Shown here in pieces: positions 8,209 to 18,071 of a stretch of DNA of 64,000 nucleotides. How positions within the stretch are numbered: the first letter of the stretch is position 1; each line of letters begins with the position of its first letter. Source of the stretch: Bacteroides zhangwenhongii (GTDB taxonomy: Bacteria; Bacteroidota; Bacteroidia; Bacteroidales; Bacteroidaceae); NCBI RefSeq assembly GCF_009193325.2, contig NZ_CP059856.1, forward strand, positions 3,162,001-3,226,000, read 5' to 3'. The notes under the pieces were generated by a model that did no database searches, was not told where the DNA came from, and was given only the letters and a program-made list of their open reading frames with translations. Made by a program: the position numbers and the translations under genes.

Positions 8209-10644
8209 ATGAAGACAAAGATTATGATGCTTGCCCTCACCCTCCTGACGACAGGAACCGTATGGGCCGAAGATTTCCCAAAAGACTCACTGAAAGTAGT
8301 GGATATGGAAGAGGTGGTAGTAATAGCCACTCCGAAAGAGAATCGCAAACTACGTGAATTGCCTATAGCCGCCACCGTCTTATCACAGGAGAATATGCGT
8401 GCCAATCAGGTTCATTCCGTGAAGAACCTTACAGGTATTGTTCCCAACCTGTTCATCCCTGATTATGGCTCGAAATTAACGACTTCCATCTATATTCGTG
8501 GAATCGGTTCACGTATCAACACACCGTCCGTAGGACTTTATGTAGATAATATCCCTTATATAGACAAATCCGCCTTCGATTTCAATTATTGCGACATCGA
8601 ACGTATCGACGTACTTCGTGGCCCTCAAGGAACACTTTACGGGCGTAACACGATGGGCGGACTTATCAAGGTACACACAAAATCTCCTTTCACCTATCAA
8701 GGGACCGACATCCGCATGGGAGCGGCGACATACAATAATTATAATGTTTCGCTTACCCATTATCACCGTATATCCGAACGGTTCGCCTTTTCTACCGGAG
8801 GATTTTACGAACATACCGGAGGATTCTTTGAGAACGCAGCACGAAATAATGAGAAGGTTGACCGAAGCAACGCCGGAGGTGGACGATTTCGTGGAGTTTA
8901 CATACCGACTTCCAATCTGAAAGTAGATATAAACCTGAACTATGAATATAGCGATCAGGGCGGATACCCCTATTACTATACCGGAATCGCTCCCAGCGCT
9001 AAAGAAAGGGAAGAACCTCTCGCAGAAGACCGTGCAGACTACATTGGTAAGATTTCATATAACGAGCGCAGCAGTTATCGTCGGGGATTAATGAATGCCG
9101 GCGTCAATCTGGAATATCAAGCAAGAAATTTCATCCTCAGTGCAGTTACCGGCTATCAGAATCTGAATGACCGTATGTTCCTCGACCAGGACTTTACAGA
9201 ACGAGCGGTTTATACACTGGAACAAAAGCAAAAGTCAAATACAATTTCCGAAGAGATCGTGTTTAAATCAAAATCCAACAAAAGATGGCAATGGGCAACA
9301 GGAGCTTTCGGACTGTATCAGTCCTTGAACACCAAAGGTCCGGTGACTTTTTGGGAAGACGGGGTGAAAGATGTTATCGAAGGAAGTGCAAATACAGCCT
9401 TTGCCGGTATGCCTGCAAACGCCCCGAAATTACATTTAGCAATCAACAATCCTACTCTGTTGGTAGGAGGAGACTTTGATACTCCTGTTTGGAATGCGGC
9501 TGTTTTCCATCAGTCTACATTGAATGACCTTTTTGTGAAAGGCTTGTCTCTTACTGTCGGAGTACGTCTGGATTATGAGAAGATGAGCATGAAGTATAAA
9601 TCGATCAGTGCCCCTACAGACTTCAACTTCAGTATGAAGATGGCGTCACGGCCACCAATGCCGTCTGTATCAGTAGAAGCTAAGAACCTGATTGCCAATG
9701 CCGGTTATGACGGTAAGATATCAGATGATTATGTTCAACTGTTACCTAAGTTTGCTCTGCAATATGAATGGAAAAAGGGCAATAATGTATACGCAACCGT
9801 GTCGAAGGGGTATCGGTCGGGCGGCTACAACGTACAAATGTTCTCCGATCTTATTAGTGGAGACTTACAGAACTCCATGATAAATGCTATAAAAGAGAGC
9901 GAGCAGTTCGCCAAATTCGCTGCAATGATTGACAAATATGCCAAGAAAGCGGATGTCCCCGAAGTAAAAGAGGCGACACGCTACAAACCCGAATATTCAT
10001 GGAACTACGAAGTAGGAAGCCATCTTACCCTTTGGGAGGGTAAACTTTGGGCAGATCTTTCCGCTTTCTACATGGATATGCGCGACCAACAAATTTCCCA
10101 ATTCACCGGAAGCGGCTTGGGGCGTACCACCGTCAATGCAGGGAAAAGCCGCAGCTATGGTGCCGAAATGTCTCTTCGTGCAAGTCTGACTAATGAATTA
10201 AGTCTGAACGCGAGCTACGGATATACCTATGCTACCTTTACAGACTATATCGAATATGAGAGAGAAGATGAAGAAACGCTCAAAGTCAGAGCCGATTACA
10301 ATGGCAAGTATGTTCCTTTTGTCCCCAAGCATACATTAAATATCGGTGGAGAATATGCCATCACTTGCAGCCCACGTTCTATCTTCGACCGGGTTGTATT
10401 CCAGGCGAACTATAACGCTGCCGGACGTATCTACTGGACTGAACTGAACGACGTCAGCCAATCCTTCTACGGCACGCTCAACTGGAGAACGAATCTGGAA
10501 ATCGGTGATGCAATAATTAGTTTTTGGGCACGCAACTTCTTGAATAAAGACTATGCCGCCTTCTATTTCGAAACAATGAACAAAGGTTTCATGCAGAAAG
10601 GACGTCCAATGCAATTTGGGATAGATCTTCGCTGCCGCTTCTAA
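8209..10644 (+). CDS. TonB-dependent outer membrane receptor
   Basis: 811 residues from MKTKIMMLALTLL, giving a signal peptide that ends near VWA-ED. A longer frame from 8110 would translate the upstream repeat and promoter and is rejected. The TonB-box-like MEEVVVIATP is at about residue 33. The plug domain follows, with RGIGSRINTPSVGLYVDNIP and the conserved VLRGPQGTLYGRNTMGG. The remainder is a 22-strand-type barrel ending in a C-terminal aromatic residue (CRF). It lacks the carboxypeptidase-like N-terminal domain of SusC proteins and has no SusD partner. It fits an iron-chelate, cobalamin or similar small-ligand receptor. The ligand is unknown. Confidence 0.9.
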   Translation: MKTKIMMLALTLLTTGTVWAEDFPKDSLKVVDMEEVVVIATPKENRKLRELPIAATVLSQENMRANQVHSVKNLTGIVPNLFIPDYGSKLTTSIYIRGIGSRINTPSVGLYVDNIPYIDKSAFDFNYCDIERIDVLRGPQGTLYGRNTMGGLIKVHTKSPFTYQGTDIRMGAATYNNYNVSLTHYHRISERFAFSTGGFYEHTGGFFENAARNNEKVDRSNAGGGRFRGVYIPTSNLKVDINLNYEYSDQGGYPYYYTGIAPSAKEREEPLAEDRADYIGKISYNERSSYRRGLMNAGVNLEYQARNFILSAVTGYQNLNDRMFLDQDFTERAVYTLEQKQKSNTISEEIVFKSKSNKRWQWATGAFGLYQSLNTKGPVTFWEDGVKDVIEGSANTAFAGMPANAPKLHLAINNPTLLVGGDFDTPVWNAAVFHQSTLNDLFVKGLSLTVGVRLDYEKMSMKYKSISAPTDFNFSMKMASRPPMPSVSVEAKNLIANAGYDGKISDDYVQLLPKFALQYEWKKGNNVYATVSKGYRSGGYNVQMFSDLISGDLQNSMINAIKESEQFAKFAAMIDKYAKKADVPEVKEATRYKPEYSWNYEVGSHLTLWEGKLWADLSAFYMDMRDQQISQFTGSGLGRTTVNAGKSRSYGAEMSLRASLTNELSLNASYGYTYATFTDYIEYEREDEETLKVRADYNGKYVPFVPKHTLNIGGEYAITCSPRSIFDRVVFQANYNAAGRIYWTELNDVSQSFYGTLNWRTNLEIGDAIISFWARNFLNKDYAAFYFETMNKGFMQKGRPMQFGIDLRCRF

Positions 10645-10677
10645 TCATTTTTACTCATTAGGATATTATTTAGTCTT

Positions 10678-10805
10678 TTTATTGTCAGCTAAAGTTTTCA
10701 CCCACATAGAACAATGATTTTCAACCGATTAACAGCTGACAATAAACGCTGACAATAACCCCAAACAGGCTGACAATAAAAGTTCCGGACTTTTATTGTC
10801 AGCCT
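10678..10805. repeat. Cluster of CTGACAATAAA motifs with a perfect 17-bp hairpin
   Basis: Five copies of the motif occur in 130 bp: inverted at 10678, direct at 10735 and 10748, and a perfect palindrome of two 17-nt arms (10767-10783 and 10789-10805) around the 5-nt loop TCCGG. The stem reads AGGCTGACAATAAAAGT. The region lies between the convergent receptor gene and the zinc-ribbon gene. The hairpin could terminate transcription, though no long T-run follows it. Confidence 0.75.
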
Positions 10806-10939
10806 GTCTCTTTGTAGATCAACAGCATGGAATACGGGATAAAAGGACGTATGTCCCTATAAAGTTTGCATTATAAAGCCGTTATACTTTATTTACCCAA
10901 TCAGTATTGTTCTATTAGACTTACGTTATTCTTAACTCT

Positions 10940-11027
10940 CCACAGCCGTGGTAGCTTCTCTTCATGGCCGTGGAGAGATCTCACCACGGCTGTGGAAAGA
11001 AGTCACCACGGCCGTGGAAAGGTAAAG
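10940..11027. repeat. Four 22-bp tandem units with the palindrome CCACGGCCGTGG
   Basis: Palindromic 12-mers start at 10940, 10962, 10984 and 11006, exactly 22 bp apart, about two helical turns. Cores are CCACAGCCGTGG, TCATGGCCGTGG, CCACGGCTGTGG and CCACGGCCGTGG. Linkers vary but are purine-rich after the core in units 2-4. The block lies between convergent genes and has no convincing reading frame. With the repeat cluster at 10678 it accounts for most of the 10,645-11,124 gap. Confidence 0.75.
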
Positions 11028-11124
11028 GTATCGGTACCTTCCCGCAACTATACCAGCACTTTAACGGAACTTTATCAATGCTTTGACATTAGTTTACCTA
11101 CTGCTTAATGATAACCGCCAATCA

Positions 11125-12069
11125 TCACTCGTTAATTGCCCCGCAATAAGGACATATACCTTTCTCTTTCAGTTTCTCCCCGCAATGTCCACAGCGATAC
11201 TTATACCCGATGTTCCGATAAACCTTCTTCGTAAAAACCAGTATAAAAAAGATCAGGAATAAATAACCGATATAGATATGTGTCATCAAGATAAAAAAGA
11301 AATAACAGAAAATACAGCAGGACATCAGTCCCAGCAGATAAAAGATAGCTGCAGCGGGAGTCAATTGCCGAAACAAATCATCCAACACCGCCAAAGCGAC
11401 TATCAGAAACAACCAGATACTAAACAGGAAAACAGAGAGTATGAAAGGTACTTTGAATGGAGATAAAGTCGGATTGAAATAAAAATGTTCCCACGTTTCC
11501 GGCACAAAGACCTGCATAGACTCATAAATCGTTGCACTGAACGCCATCAGCAGGCAGAGAAATAATGGATAAATGCTGTCTATATCATTAAAATAAACCA
11601 TCTGCAACTGCTTCTTCCGGAAAGCACGAAGCAAATAAACGCCTACAAACAGGGCAAAAATAACAACAAAATAAGAAGCGTGCGTGTCACTGAAAAGATG
11701 AATGGCCTGTGAAATACTGTCGGTCGGAACAAACGACCTCTTCAAATCCACCTCACGTATCCAACCCTGTTCATCCTGCGTATGCGCCAATTTAACCCAA
11801 ACGCTATCCACACTATCGGCCGGATGAATCGCAAACTCTGCGACGACTACCTTATCTCCTTTATTCAATTGAATAAAAGTGTCCTTTATCGGAAGACGTT
11901 CCAGAGCTATGGAATCATCCACTACTTCCAGATTCGTATCCCACGTGTAGTGACGTTCATAAAGATAGGTCAATGAATCTTTTGTTTTCTCTAACAACTC
12001 CTCCGAATCCAGTAGCGGAGCCTTATAATAACAGGAAGATAGCAAAAATAAACATAATAGCAGGTTCAT
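11125..12069 (-). CDS. Lipoprotein with SH3-like region, membrane helices and C-terminal zinc ribbon
   Basis: 314 residues from the ATG at 12069. The N-terminus MNLLLCLFLLSSC is a lipoprotein signal with the lipobox cysteine at 13. A bacterial SH3-like stretch follows (LNKGDKVVVAEF to QGWIREVDL, about residues 66-110). Three to four hydrophobic segments occupy about 135-285. The end is a zinc ribbon, CGHCGEKLKEKGICPYCG. A longer frame to 12267 exists only because the 30-bp repeat pair happens to be open, and it would bury the signal sequence, so it is rejected. Function is unknown; similar proteins occur across Bacteroides. Confidence 0.75.
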   Translation of the reverse strand: MNLLLCLFLLSSCYYKAPLLDSEELLEKTKDSLTYLYERHYTWDTNLEVVDDSIALERLPIKDTFIQLNKGDKVVVAEFAIHPADSVDSVWVKLAHTQDEQGWIREVDLKRSFVPTDSISQAIHLFSDTHASYFVVIFALFVGVYLLRAFRKKQLQMVYFNDIDSIYPLFLCLLMAFSATIYESMQVFVPETWEHFYFNPTLSPFKVPFILSVFLFSIWLFLIVALAVLDDLFRQLTPAAAIFYLLGLMSCCIFCYFFFILMTHIYIGYLFLIFFILVFTKKVYRNIGYKYRCGHCGEKLKEKGICPYCGAINE

Positions 12070-12078
12070 CACATTTTT

Positions 12079-12228
12079 TACCACAGAGGACACAGAGGAT
12101 AAAAAGAGGAAAGAGAAAAACTTTCTACACTTTTTCTGCCCAACATTCAAACGATCGGTGTCAGAAGCATGAGTGAAGATGCTACCTTCACTATATCCTC
12201 TGTGTCCTCCGCGTCCTCTGTGGTAGAA
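12079..12228. repeat. Inverted pair of the 30-bp repeat family between the zinc-ribbon and U32 genes
   Basis: The left arm begins CCACAGAGGACACAGAGG (about 12079-12100). The right arm, about 12197-12228, carries the inverted form ending GTCCTCTGTGGTAG. The left copy is truncated compared with the other pairs. The spacer of about 95 bp has no gene. Confidence 0.8.
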
Positions 12229-12236
12229 AATAGTCT

Positions 12237-14066
12237 TCATTGCGCCGCCTTTACTTTCATTTGACAATTTTTGCAGTCGAACTCCAAACGGAAACGTTTA
12301 CCATCACTGGACATCAGATAATAGGGTTCTTTGAAAGGTGAACGAACCCGTTGGTGAATAGGACACCATCCCATACTGTAACGTAGACAGTGTTTGCAGA
12401 ACATCAGTACCGCATTCTCCACTGCTTCTTTTTCGTACGCCATAGCAATACGCTGTACCCCATGTTCCTCATAGAAAGAAACTGCATGAGTGTTCATAAC
12501 ATTTCCCAAATACGTCAATGTTGTTTGCGGAAAAGCATGATTCGTTTGTTTCCATACTGACAATTCCTGGCGGTAGTTTATCCGGCGGGCAGCTATTAAT
12601 TTTTCAACTGCCTGACGACGGTAATCGGCTAAGACCGAAACTGGGAGAAACCAATTATCAGCAAATTCAACTTCTATCACTTTTGCTTCGAAAGGTGTAT
12701 TTCCTAATTTAGCAAGTTGCGTTTTCAGATTTTCCGTCTGCGGTGTACGTGCCAATTCCTTTTCATGGGGAAAAGCCAATGTGATACTGTTATCATCTTC
12801 ATCGGTCAATCGTAACGAAAAGCCAAATTCGTTATCAGTAAGCAAGATACGCACTTCTATCTTCCTTTCAGCGGACTTCCGTGAAAGTACACGCTCAAAC
12901 TCTTGGTCAAAATTACGGTACAACACAGTACGGGGCTTGATACGGGGCATTTCCTGTGGATACAGTTTATTACCATCTACACGATTAATACGGAACCCCT
13001 GCAAACGTCCTTGTTCGTCGAGATAGCAAACTCCATCGCCATTGTTAAATGACTTCAATCCGGCAACTGTCAGATAATTACCGCGAGCCTCCTTCATTGT
13101 TCCCATCTCCTCACCCAGCGACTTAGGGGTATCAAAGGAAAAAATTTCCTTATCACGACCGTGCAGGAAATAATGTGTAAAACCACGACTGAAACTCTTA
13201 TCCAGTTGCGGCTTAAATTCGAATCTGCACATTCCCGAAGAAGCCCGGACATATTCCGGACGACGGGCAAAAATAGCATCCAATTTCTGACGATAGGCCG
13301 CTGTCACGTTCTTCACGTATGATACATCTTTCAACCGGCCTTCTATCTTCAACGAAGAAGCTCCGGCATCCAACAACTGCTCCAGCTCGTCGCTCTGATT
13401 CATATCTTTCAGAGAAAGCAAATGCTTGTCCTTCACAATGACTTTCCCATCGGAATCTACAAGGCTAAAAGGTAAACGACAGAATTGTGCACATTCACCC
13501 CTATTTGCGCTACGCCCGAAACAGGACTGACTGACATAGCATTGCCCGCTATAGCTAACGCAAAGCGCTCCGTGTACAAATACCTCCAAAGGAGTCTCCG
13601 GACAAGCGGTATGAATATTTTTTATTTCACGCAATGATAATTCGCGCGCCAAAACGACTTGTCGGAAACCTGCCTCCCAAAGAAATCGCACCTTTTCCGA
13701 AGTACGGTTGTCCATCTGCGTACTGGCATGGAGAGGTATCGGGGGGAGATTCAGTTTCGTGATTCCCATATCCTGAACAATCAGTGCGTCCACTCCAATC
13801 CGATACAGGGCATGAATCATCTCCTCCGTCTCTTTCAGTTCTTCTTCTTTCAGGATAGTGTTGACCGTGACATAAATACGCGCATTATACAAATGGGCAT
13901 ATTGCACCAGTGCCTCAATATCCTCCAAAGAATTTACAGCCGCCGCACGGGCACCGAACTTGGGAGCACCGATATATACCGCATCCGCACCGTGATTAAT
14001 GGCCTCAATACCACATTCCAGATTCTTCGCCGGAGCGAGAAGTTCTATTTTACGCTGCTTTATCAT
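12237..14066 (-). CDS. U32 family peptidase / RlhA-like protein
   Basis: 609 residues of the U32 family. The best-known relative, RlhA (YdcP), hydroxylates C2501 of 23S rRNA; others act in tRNA hydroxylation or collagen degradation. The N-terminal TIM-barrel-like region starts [20 protein letters not shown]. The U32 signature [16 protein letters not shown] is near residue 165, followed by the Cys-rich [18 protein letters not shown]-terminal cluster (CKHC and CPIHQR) suggests an iron-sulfur or zinc site. The ATG overlaps the metA stop by 4 nt, which implies translational coupling. I favour an RNA-hydroxylation role over proteolysis. Confidence 0.88.
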   Translation of the reverse strand: MIKQRKIELLAPAKNLECGIEAINHGADAVYIGAPKFGARAAAVNSLEDIEALVQYAHLYNARIYVTVNTILKEEELKETEEMIHALYRIGVDALIVQDMGITKLNLPPIPLHASTQMDNRTSEKVRFLWEAGFRQVVLARELSLREIKNIHTACPETPLEVFVHGALCVSYSGQCYVSQSCFGRSANRGECAQFCRLPFSLVDSDGKVIVKDKHLLSLKDMNQSDELEQLLDAGASSLKIEGRLKDVSYVKNVTAAYRQKLDAIFARRPEYVRASSGMCRFEFKPQLDKSFSRGFTHYFLHGRDKEIFSFDTPKSLGEEMGTMKEARGNYLTVAGLKSFNNGDGVCYLDEQGRLQGFRINRVDGNKLYPQEMPRIKPRTVLYRNFDQEFERVLSRKSAERKIEVRILLTDNEFGFSLRLTDEDDNSITLAFPHEKELARTPQTENLKTQLAKLGNTPFEAKVIEVEFADNWFLPVSVLADYRRQAVEKLIAARRINYRQELSVWKQTNHAFPQTTLTYLGNVMNTHAVSFYEEHGVQRIAMAYEKEAVENAVLMFCKHCLRYSMGWCPIHQRVRSPFKEPYYLMSSDGKRFRLEFDCKNCQMKVKAAQ

Positions 14067-14980
14067 TTGATGTCATTAACATTATAAGGTGTTTCCTGAT
14101 AAACAAAGTAGTTTAACCAATTGGAGAACAAAAGGTTTGCATGAGCACGCCAACGCACCAACGGTCCCTTATCAGGATCATCATCTACATAATAATTACG
14201 AGGTATTTCTATCGGCAAGCCTTTACCCAAGTCACGACGATATTCCGTATCCAATGTCAACGGAGAATATTCCGAATGTCCGGTTACAAAGAACTCACGT
14301 CCGCCACGTGCCATTACCATATACACTCCCGCATCTTTCGACTCGGAAAGCAATGTCAGTTCCGGTACCTTCAAGATATCCTCCCTACGTACCTCTGTAT
14401 GACGGCTGTGCGGCACATAGAAACAATCATCAAAGCCACGAAAAATAGAATGGTAAGGTTCCAATACCCGATGTTCGAAGATACCGAACATCTTCTTTTC
14501 CAACGGATATTTAGGAATTCCATAATGATGATAGAGCCCGGCCTGCGCCGCCCAACATATATACAAAGTAGAAGTCACATGCGTACGTGCCCAATCAAAA
14601 ATTTCCGTAATCTCATCCCAATAAGTCACTTCCTCGAAATCCATCTGTTCCACAGGTGCTCCCGTAATAATCATACCATCATACTTCTCATGACGCATCT
14701 GGTCAAAATCCGTATAGAACGCCTTCATGTGTTCTATCGGTGTATTCTTGGAGGTATGACATTTGATCTTCATAAACGAGATCTCCACCTGAAGCGGAGT
14801 ATTTGAAAGTAAACGCACCAAGTCCGTCTCCGTCGTAATCTTCAACGGCATCAGGTTCAGAATGACAATCCGTAGTGGACGAATGTCCTGCTGCGTAGCA
14901 CGGGAAGTATCAATTACAAAAATATTTTCTTCCTTCAATAGCTCTATCGCAGGTAGTTTATCGGGTAAATTTAAAGGCAT
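14063..14980 (-). CDS. metA: Homoserine O-acyltransferase, predicted acetyl-CoA type
   Basis: Activates homoserine for methionine synthesis. 305 residues, the standard MetA length. The catalytic Cys is at 142 (YICWAAQAG), and the conserved His lies in VTGHSEYSP near 235. Residue 111 is Glu ([14 protein letters not shown]). In this family Glu at 111 goes with acetyl-CoA and Gly with succinyl-CoA, so the product is probably O-acetylhomoserine despite the usual succinyltransferase label. The specificity is inference from that one position. The gene is first of a two-gene unit with the U32 protein and takes homoserine made by ThrA. Confidence 0.95.
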   Translation of the reverse strand: MPLNLPDKLPAIELLKEENIFVIDTSRATQQDIRPLRIVILNLMPLKITTETDLVRLLSNTPLQVEISFMKIKCHTSKNTPIEHMKAFYTDFDQMRHEKYDGMIITGAPVEQMDFEEVTYWDEITEIFDWARTHVTSTLYICWAAQAGLYHHYGIPKYPLEKKMFGIFEHRVLEPYHSIFRGFDDCFYVPHSRHTEVRREDILKVPELTLLSESKDAGVYMVMARGGREFFVTGHSEYSPLTLDTEYRRDLGKGLPIEIPRNYYVDDDPDKGPLVRWRAHANLLFSNWLNYFVYQETPYNVNDIK

Positions 14981-15114
14981 AATCGCTATATATTAGTAAT
15001 TTGAGTGCAAAAATACGAAAAATATAGCAGATTATAGGGAGGTTGCTTATTTAGAAGACGTACAAATTAAGTCAATTTAATCATAGAAGCATAACAACTA
15101 ATCAATAAAAGCTT

Positions 15115-15122
15115 TACTTTTG
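15115..15122 (+). promoter_or_regulatory. Candidate -7 box for ferredoxin
   Basis: TACTTTTG matches TAnnTTTG, 40 nt before the ATG at 15162. A longer in-frame start at 15120 would lie inside this box and is rejected. Confidence 0.5.
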
Positions 15123-15161
15123 CGGAATAAAATTAGTACTAATAATTTAAATCTTAGAAAA

Positions 15162-15332
15162 ATGGCTTACGTAATTAGTGACGATTGTATTGCTTGCGGA
15201 ACTTGTATTGACGAGTGTCCGGTAGAAGCTATCTCTGAAGGTGATATCTATTCTATCAACCCGGATGTATGTACTGACTGTGGAACTTGTGCAGATGTTT
15301 GCCCGTCTGAAGCTATCCACCCAGCTGAATAA
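15162..15332 (+). CDS. 2[4Fe-4S] ferredoxin
   Basis: A 56-residue electron carrier of the clostridial type. Two cluster motifs, CIACGTCIDECP and CTDCGTCADVCP, each with the CxxCxxCxxxCP pattern, sit in the two halves. The sequence MAYVISDDCIACGTC is the normal family start. It has its own promoter and a strong terminator downstream, so it is probably monocistronic and highly expressed. Confidence 0.95.
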   Translation: MAYVISDDCIACGTCIDECPVEAISEGDIYSINPDVCTDCGTCADVCPSEAIHPAE

Positions 15333-15354
15333 TACAATCTACAACAAAAAGTAT

Positions 15355-15386
15355 AGGCTGCTTTCTATTGAAGGCAGCCTTTTTTT
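15355..15386 (+). terminator. Rho-independent terminator after ferredoxin
   Basis: The 11-bp stem AGGCTGCTTTC / GAAGGCAGCCT has one G-T pair and a TATT loop, and is followed directly by a T-run (15381-15386). It is a textbook intrinsic terminator on the plus strand. Confidence 0.9.
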
Positions 15387-15572
15387 CACCACAGAGGACG
15401 CAGAGGACACAGAGAAGAAAAAATGAAAGGAATGATGTGTCCGCCATCCTTATAAATTAAAAATCCCCCTTGCCACAAATGATTTGTAGCAAGGGGGATT
15501 TCACTAAAAGGAGAGTTGCAACACATCTCCCAAACTATTTTACTCTGTGTCCTCTGCGTCCTCTGTGGTGAA
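15385..15572. repeat. Inverted pair of the 30-bp repeat family enclosing a terminator
   Basis: Arms at 15385-15414 and 15543-15572 are exact or near-exact reverse complements. The 128-bp spacer has no gene but contains a long bidirectional hairpin (15461-15501). The right arm ends 3 nt from the aminotransferase stop codon. Confidence 0.85.
15461..15501. terminator. Bidirectional intrinsic terminator
   Basis: Perfect 13-bp arms AAATCCCCCTTGC and GCAAGGGGGATTT. The stem continues through ACAAAT/ATTTGT after one mismatch. It lies between the convergent ferredoxin and aminotransferase genes, which suits termination in both directions. Confidence 0.8.
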
Positions 15573-15575
15573 CTC

Positions 15576-16769
15576 TTATTTCAATTTAGCCAACGCTTCC
15601 TTGATTCGGCGGATAGCCTCCGTAATATTTTCATCACTTGTTGCATAACTCATGCGGATACATTCGGGAGCGCCGAATGAAGTACCGCCCACACAAGCCA
15701 CGTGCGCTTCTTCAAGCAGATACATTGCCAAATCATCCGAGTTTTCAATCTTACGGTCCCCTTTGCTCTTTCCAAAGAAATAGCTACATTTCGGGAACAA
15801 GTAGAAAGCGCCTTGCGGAACATTCACTTCAAATCCCGGAACATCTTTCGCCAACTTCACAATCAAATCACGGCGGCGCTCGAATGCTTTCTGCATTTCT
15901 TTCACCGGTTCTTGTGTTCCTGTATATGCAGCCTCAGCAGCTTTTTGAGAAACAGAGCAAGGACCTGAAGTGTACTGACCTTGCAATTTATTGCAGGCCT
16001 TTACAATCCATTCCGGTCCGGCAATAAATCCGATTCTCCATCCGGTCATAGCGTATGCCTTAGACACACCGTTTACAATCACCGTACGTTCCTTCATTTC
16101 CGGGAACTGGGCAATACTCTGATGTGCACCGATATAATTAATATGTTCGTAGATTTCGTCAGCAATAACAATGACTTGCGGATGTTTAGCCAATACAGCT
16201 GCCAAACCGGCCAATTCTTCCTTGCTATATACAGAGCCTGTCGGATTGGACGGAGAACAAAGAATCAATGCTTTTGTTTTCGGAGTGATAGCAGCTTCCA
16301 ATTGTTCTGGAGTAATCTTGAAATCTTGTTCGATACCTGCCGAAACGATGACAGGAGTACCTTCCGCCATTTTCACCATTTCCGGATAGCTCACCCAGTA
16401 AGGAGCAGGCACAATTACTTCATCACCCGGATTTACTAATACAAGAATTGTATTACAAACAGATTGTTTCGCACCATTTGCACAAGAAATCTGAGCGGCT
16501 GTATATTCAAGGCCATTTTCTTTTTTCAGCTTCTCAACAATAGCATTGCGCAAAGCCGGATAACCCGGTACCGGAGAATAACGGGAAAAGTTATCATCTA
16601 TGGCTTTTTTCGCAGCTTCTTTGATGTGGTCGGGAGTATTGAAGTCCGGTTCTCCTACACTTAAATTAATAACATCAACGCCTTGTGCCTTGAGCTCGTT
16701 GCTCTTCTGCGACATAGCAAGTGTCGCCGACGGCGACAAGCTGTTCAAACGATCTGATAATTGATTCAT
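15576..16769 (-). CDS. aspC: Class I/II aminotransferase, probable aspartate aminotransferase
   Basis: PLP enzyme of fold type I, subgroup I-beta aspartate aminotransferases, 397 residues. Landmarks are INLSVGEPDFNTPDHI, the cofactor-contacting SPSNPTGSVYS, the DEIYEHI aspartate, and the Schiff-base lysine in NGVSKAYAMTGWRIGF near residue 237. The C-terminal arginine segment ECIRMSYATSDE binds the substrate carboxylate. It probably interconverts aspartate and oxaloacetate, feeding ThrA. The exact amino-donor range cannot be read from sequence. Confidence 0.9.
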   Translation of the reverse strand: MNQLSDRLNSLSPSATLAMSQKSNELKAQGVDVINLSVGEPDFNTPDHIKEAAKKAIDDNFSRYSPVPGYPALRNAIVEKLKKENGLEYTAAQISCANGAKQSVCNTILVLVNPGDEVIVPAPYWVSYPEMVKMAEGTPVIVSAGIEQDFKITPEQLEAAITPKTKALILCSPSNPTGSVYSKEELAGLAAVLAKHPQVIVIADEIYEHINYIGAHQSIAQFPEMKERTVIVNGVSKAYAMTGWRIGFIAGPEWIVKACNKLQGQYTSGPCSVSQKAAEAAYTGTQEPVKEMQKAFERRRDLIVKLAKDVPGFEVNVPQGAFYLFPKCSYFFGKSKGDRKIENSDDLAMYLLEEAHVACVGGTSFGAPECIRMSYATSDENITEAIRRIKEALAKLK

Positions 16770-16851
16770 TTTGTATCTATTTTATTGTTGTTGAGTGAAA
16801 ATCGTTGCAAAATAAGCGATAATATTCGACATATGAAAACAAATAGGCAAT

Positions 16852-18066
16852 TTACTTATTAAAATGTAAAGTATGCCCCATTCTTTCCTTTTTCGTTCTT
16901 AGATATCGTTCATTATATGGATTGGGAACAGTTTCAACAGGTACATTTTCTACAATCTCCAAGCCGTATGCTTCCAAGCCAACACGTTTCACCGGATTAT
17001 TTGTCAAAAGCTTCATTTTGTGTACTCCCAACTCACGAAGAATCTGCGCTCCTACCCCATAATCACGCTCGTCGGCAAGATGTCCCAAACATACATTCGC
17101 ATCTACCGTATCCAAGCCGTCTTCCTGAAGTTTATATGCTTTCATCTTTTCCATCAAGCCGATTCCACGTCCTTCCTGATTCAGATAAACGACTACACCT
17201 TTTCCTGCCGCTTCAATCATTTCCATAGCCTTATGCAACTGTTCTCCGCAATCACAACGCCTGGAACCAAAAATATCACCGGTGGCACAAGAAGAATGTA
17301 CACGTACCAAAATAGGTTCGTCTTCATTCCACGTACCTTTAAACAAAGCGACATGCTCCAATCCATTTGACTTTTGACGGAAAGGAATCAGACGAAACAT
17401 TCCATGTTCAGTAGGCATATTCACCTCCACCCCACGCTCTACAATGGATTCCTGTTTCAAACGATAAGCAATCAAGTCATGAATAGAAATCAGTTTCAGA
17501 TCATATTCATCTGCCATTTTACGGAGTTCGGGCAAGCGTGCCATCGTACCATCCTCACTCATGATTTCCATCAAAGCACCCGCCGGATAAAGACCGGCCA
17601 GACGTGCCATATCGATAGTCGCCTCTGTATGTCCGGCACGGCGCAACACTCCTTTTTCTTGTGCGTACAACGGGTTGATATGACCGGGACGACCGAACGT
17701 AGCCGGTGTAGAAGACGGATCAGCCAACGCCTGAATAGTGGCAGCACGGTCGGCAGCAGAGACTCCGGTCGAACAACCGTCCAGTTTATCTATCGTAATT
17801 GTAAAAGGAGTTCCCAACACAGAAGTGTTATCACTTACTTGATGCGGTAAATCCAATTCCTTGCAACGAGACACCGTAATAGGTGCACAAAGCACCCCAC
17901 GTGCGTGTTTCAACATGAAATTAACTTTCTCAGGAGTTATTTTTTCAGCAGCAATAATCAAATCTCCCTCATTTTCGCGGTCTTCATCATCCACTACTAT
18001 GACAAACTTGCCTTCTTTAAAATCGGCAATTGCATCCTCTATTTTATCCATTTTAATCTCTTCCAT
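16852..18066 (-). CDS. ribBA: Bifunctional 3,4-dihydroxy-2-butanone-4-phosphate synthase / GTP cyclohydrolase II
   Basis: Starts both branches of riboflavin synthesis. The N-terminal RibB half (about 1-205) has [12 protein letters not shown] and [20 protein letters not shown]. The C-terminal RibA half has the zinc site [18 protein letters not shown] and the catalytic segment [11 protein letters not shown]. The 404-residue length is normal for the fusion. It follows the LptF/LptG-like gene by only 5 nt and is probably cotranscribed with it. No FMN riboswitch is seen upstream. Confidence 0.96.
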   Translation of the reverse strand: MEEIKMDKIEDAIADFKEGKFVIVVDDEDRENEGDLIIAAEKITPEKVNFMLKHARGVLCAPITVSRCKELDLPHQVSDNTSVLGTPFTITIDKLDGCSTGVSAADRAATIQALADPSSTPATFGRPGHINPLYAQEKGVLRRAGHTEATIDMARLAGLYPAGALMEIMSEDGTMARLPELRKMADEYDLKLISIHDLIAYRLKQESIVERGVEVNMPTEHGMFRLIPFRQKSNGLEHVALFKGTWNEDEPILVRVHSSCATGDIFGSRRCDCGEQLHKAMEMIEAAGKGVVVYLNQEGRGIGLMEKMKAYKLQEDGLDTVDANVCLGHLADERDYGVGAQILRELGVHKMKLLTNNPVKRVGLEAYGLEIVENVPVETVPNPYNERYLRTKKERMGHTLHFNK

Positions 18067-18071
18067 AACAA

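Noticed and set aside
10940..11027. CRISPR-like regular repeats
   Set aside because: Units are only 22 bp, the 10-bp spacers are themselves similar, the repeat core is a short palindrome and no cas gene is near.
12070..12267. N-terminal extension of the zinc-ribbon lipoprotein
   Set aside because: It translates the repeat pair and overlaps the upstream gene, and would destroy the lipoprotein signal.
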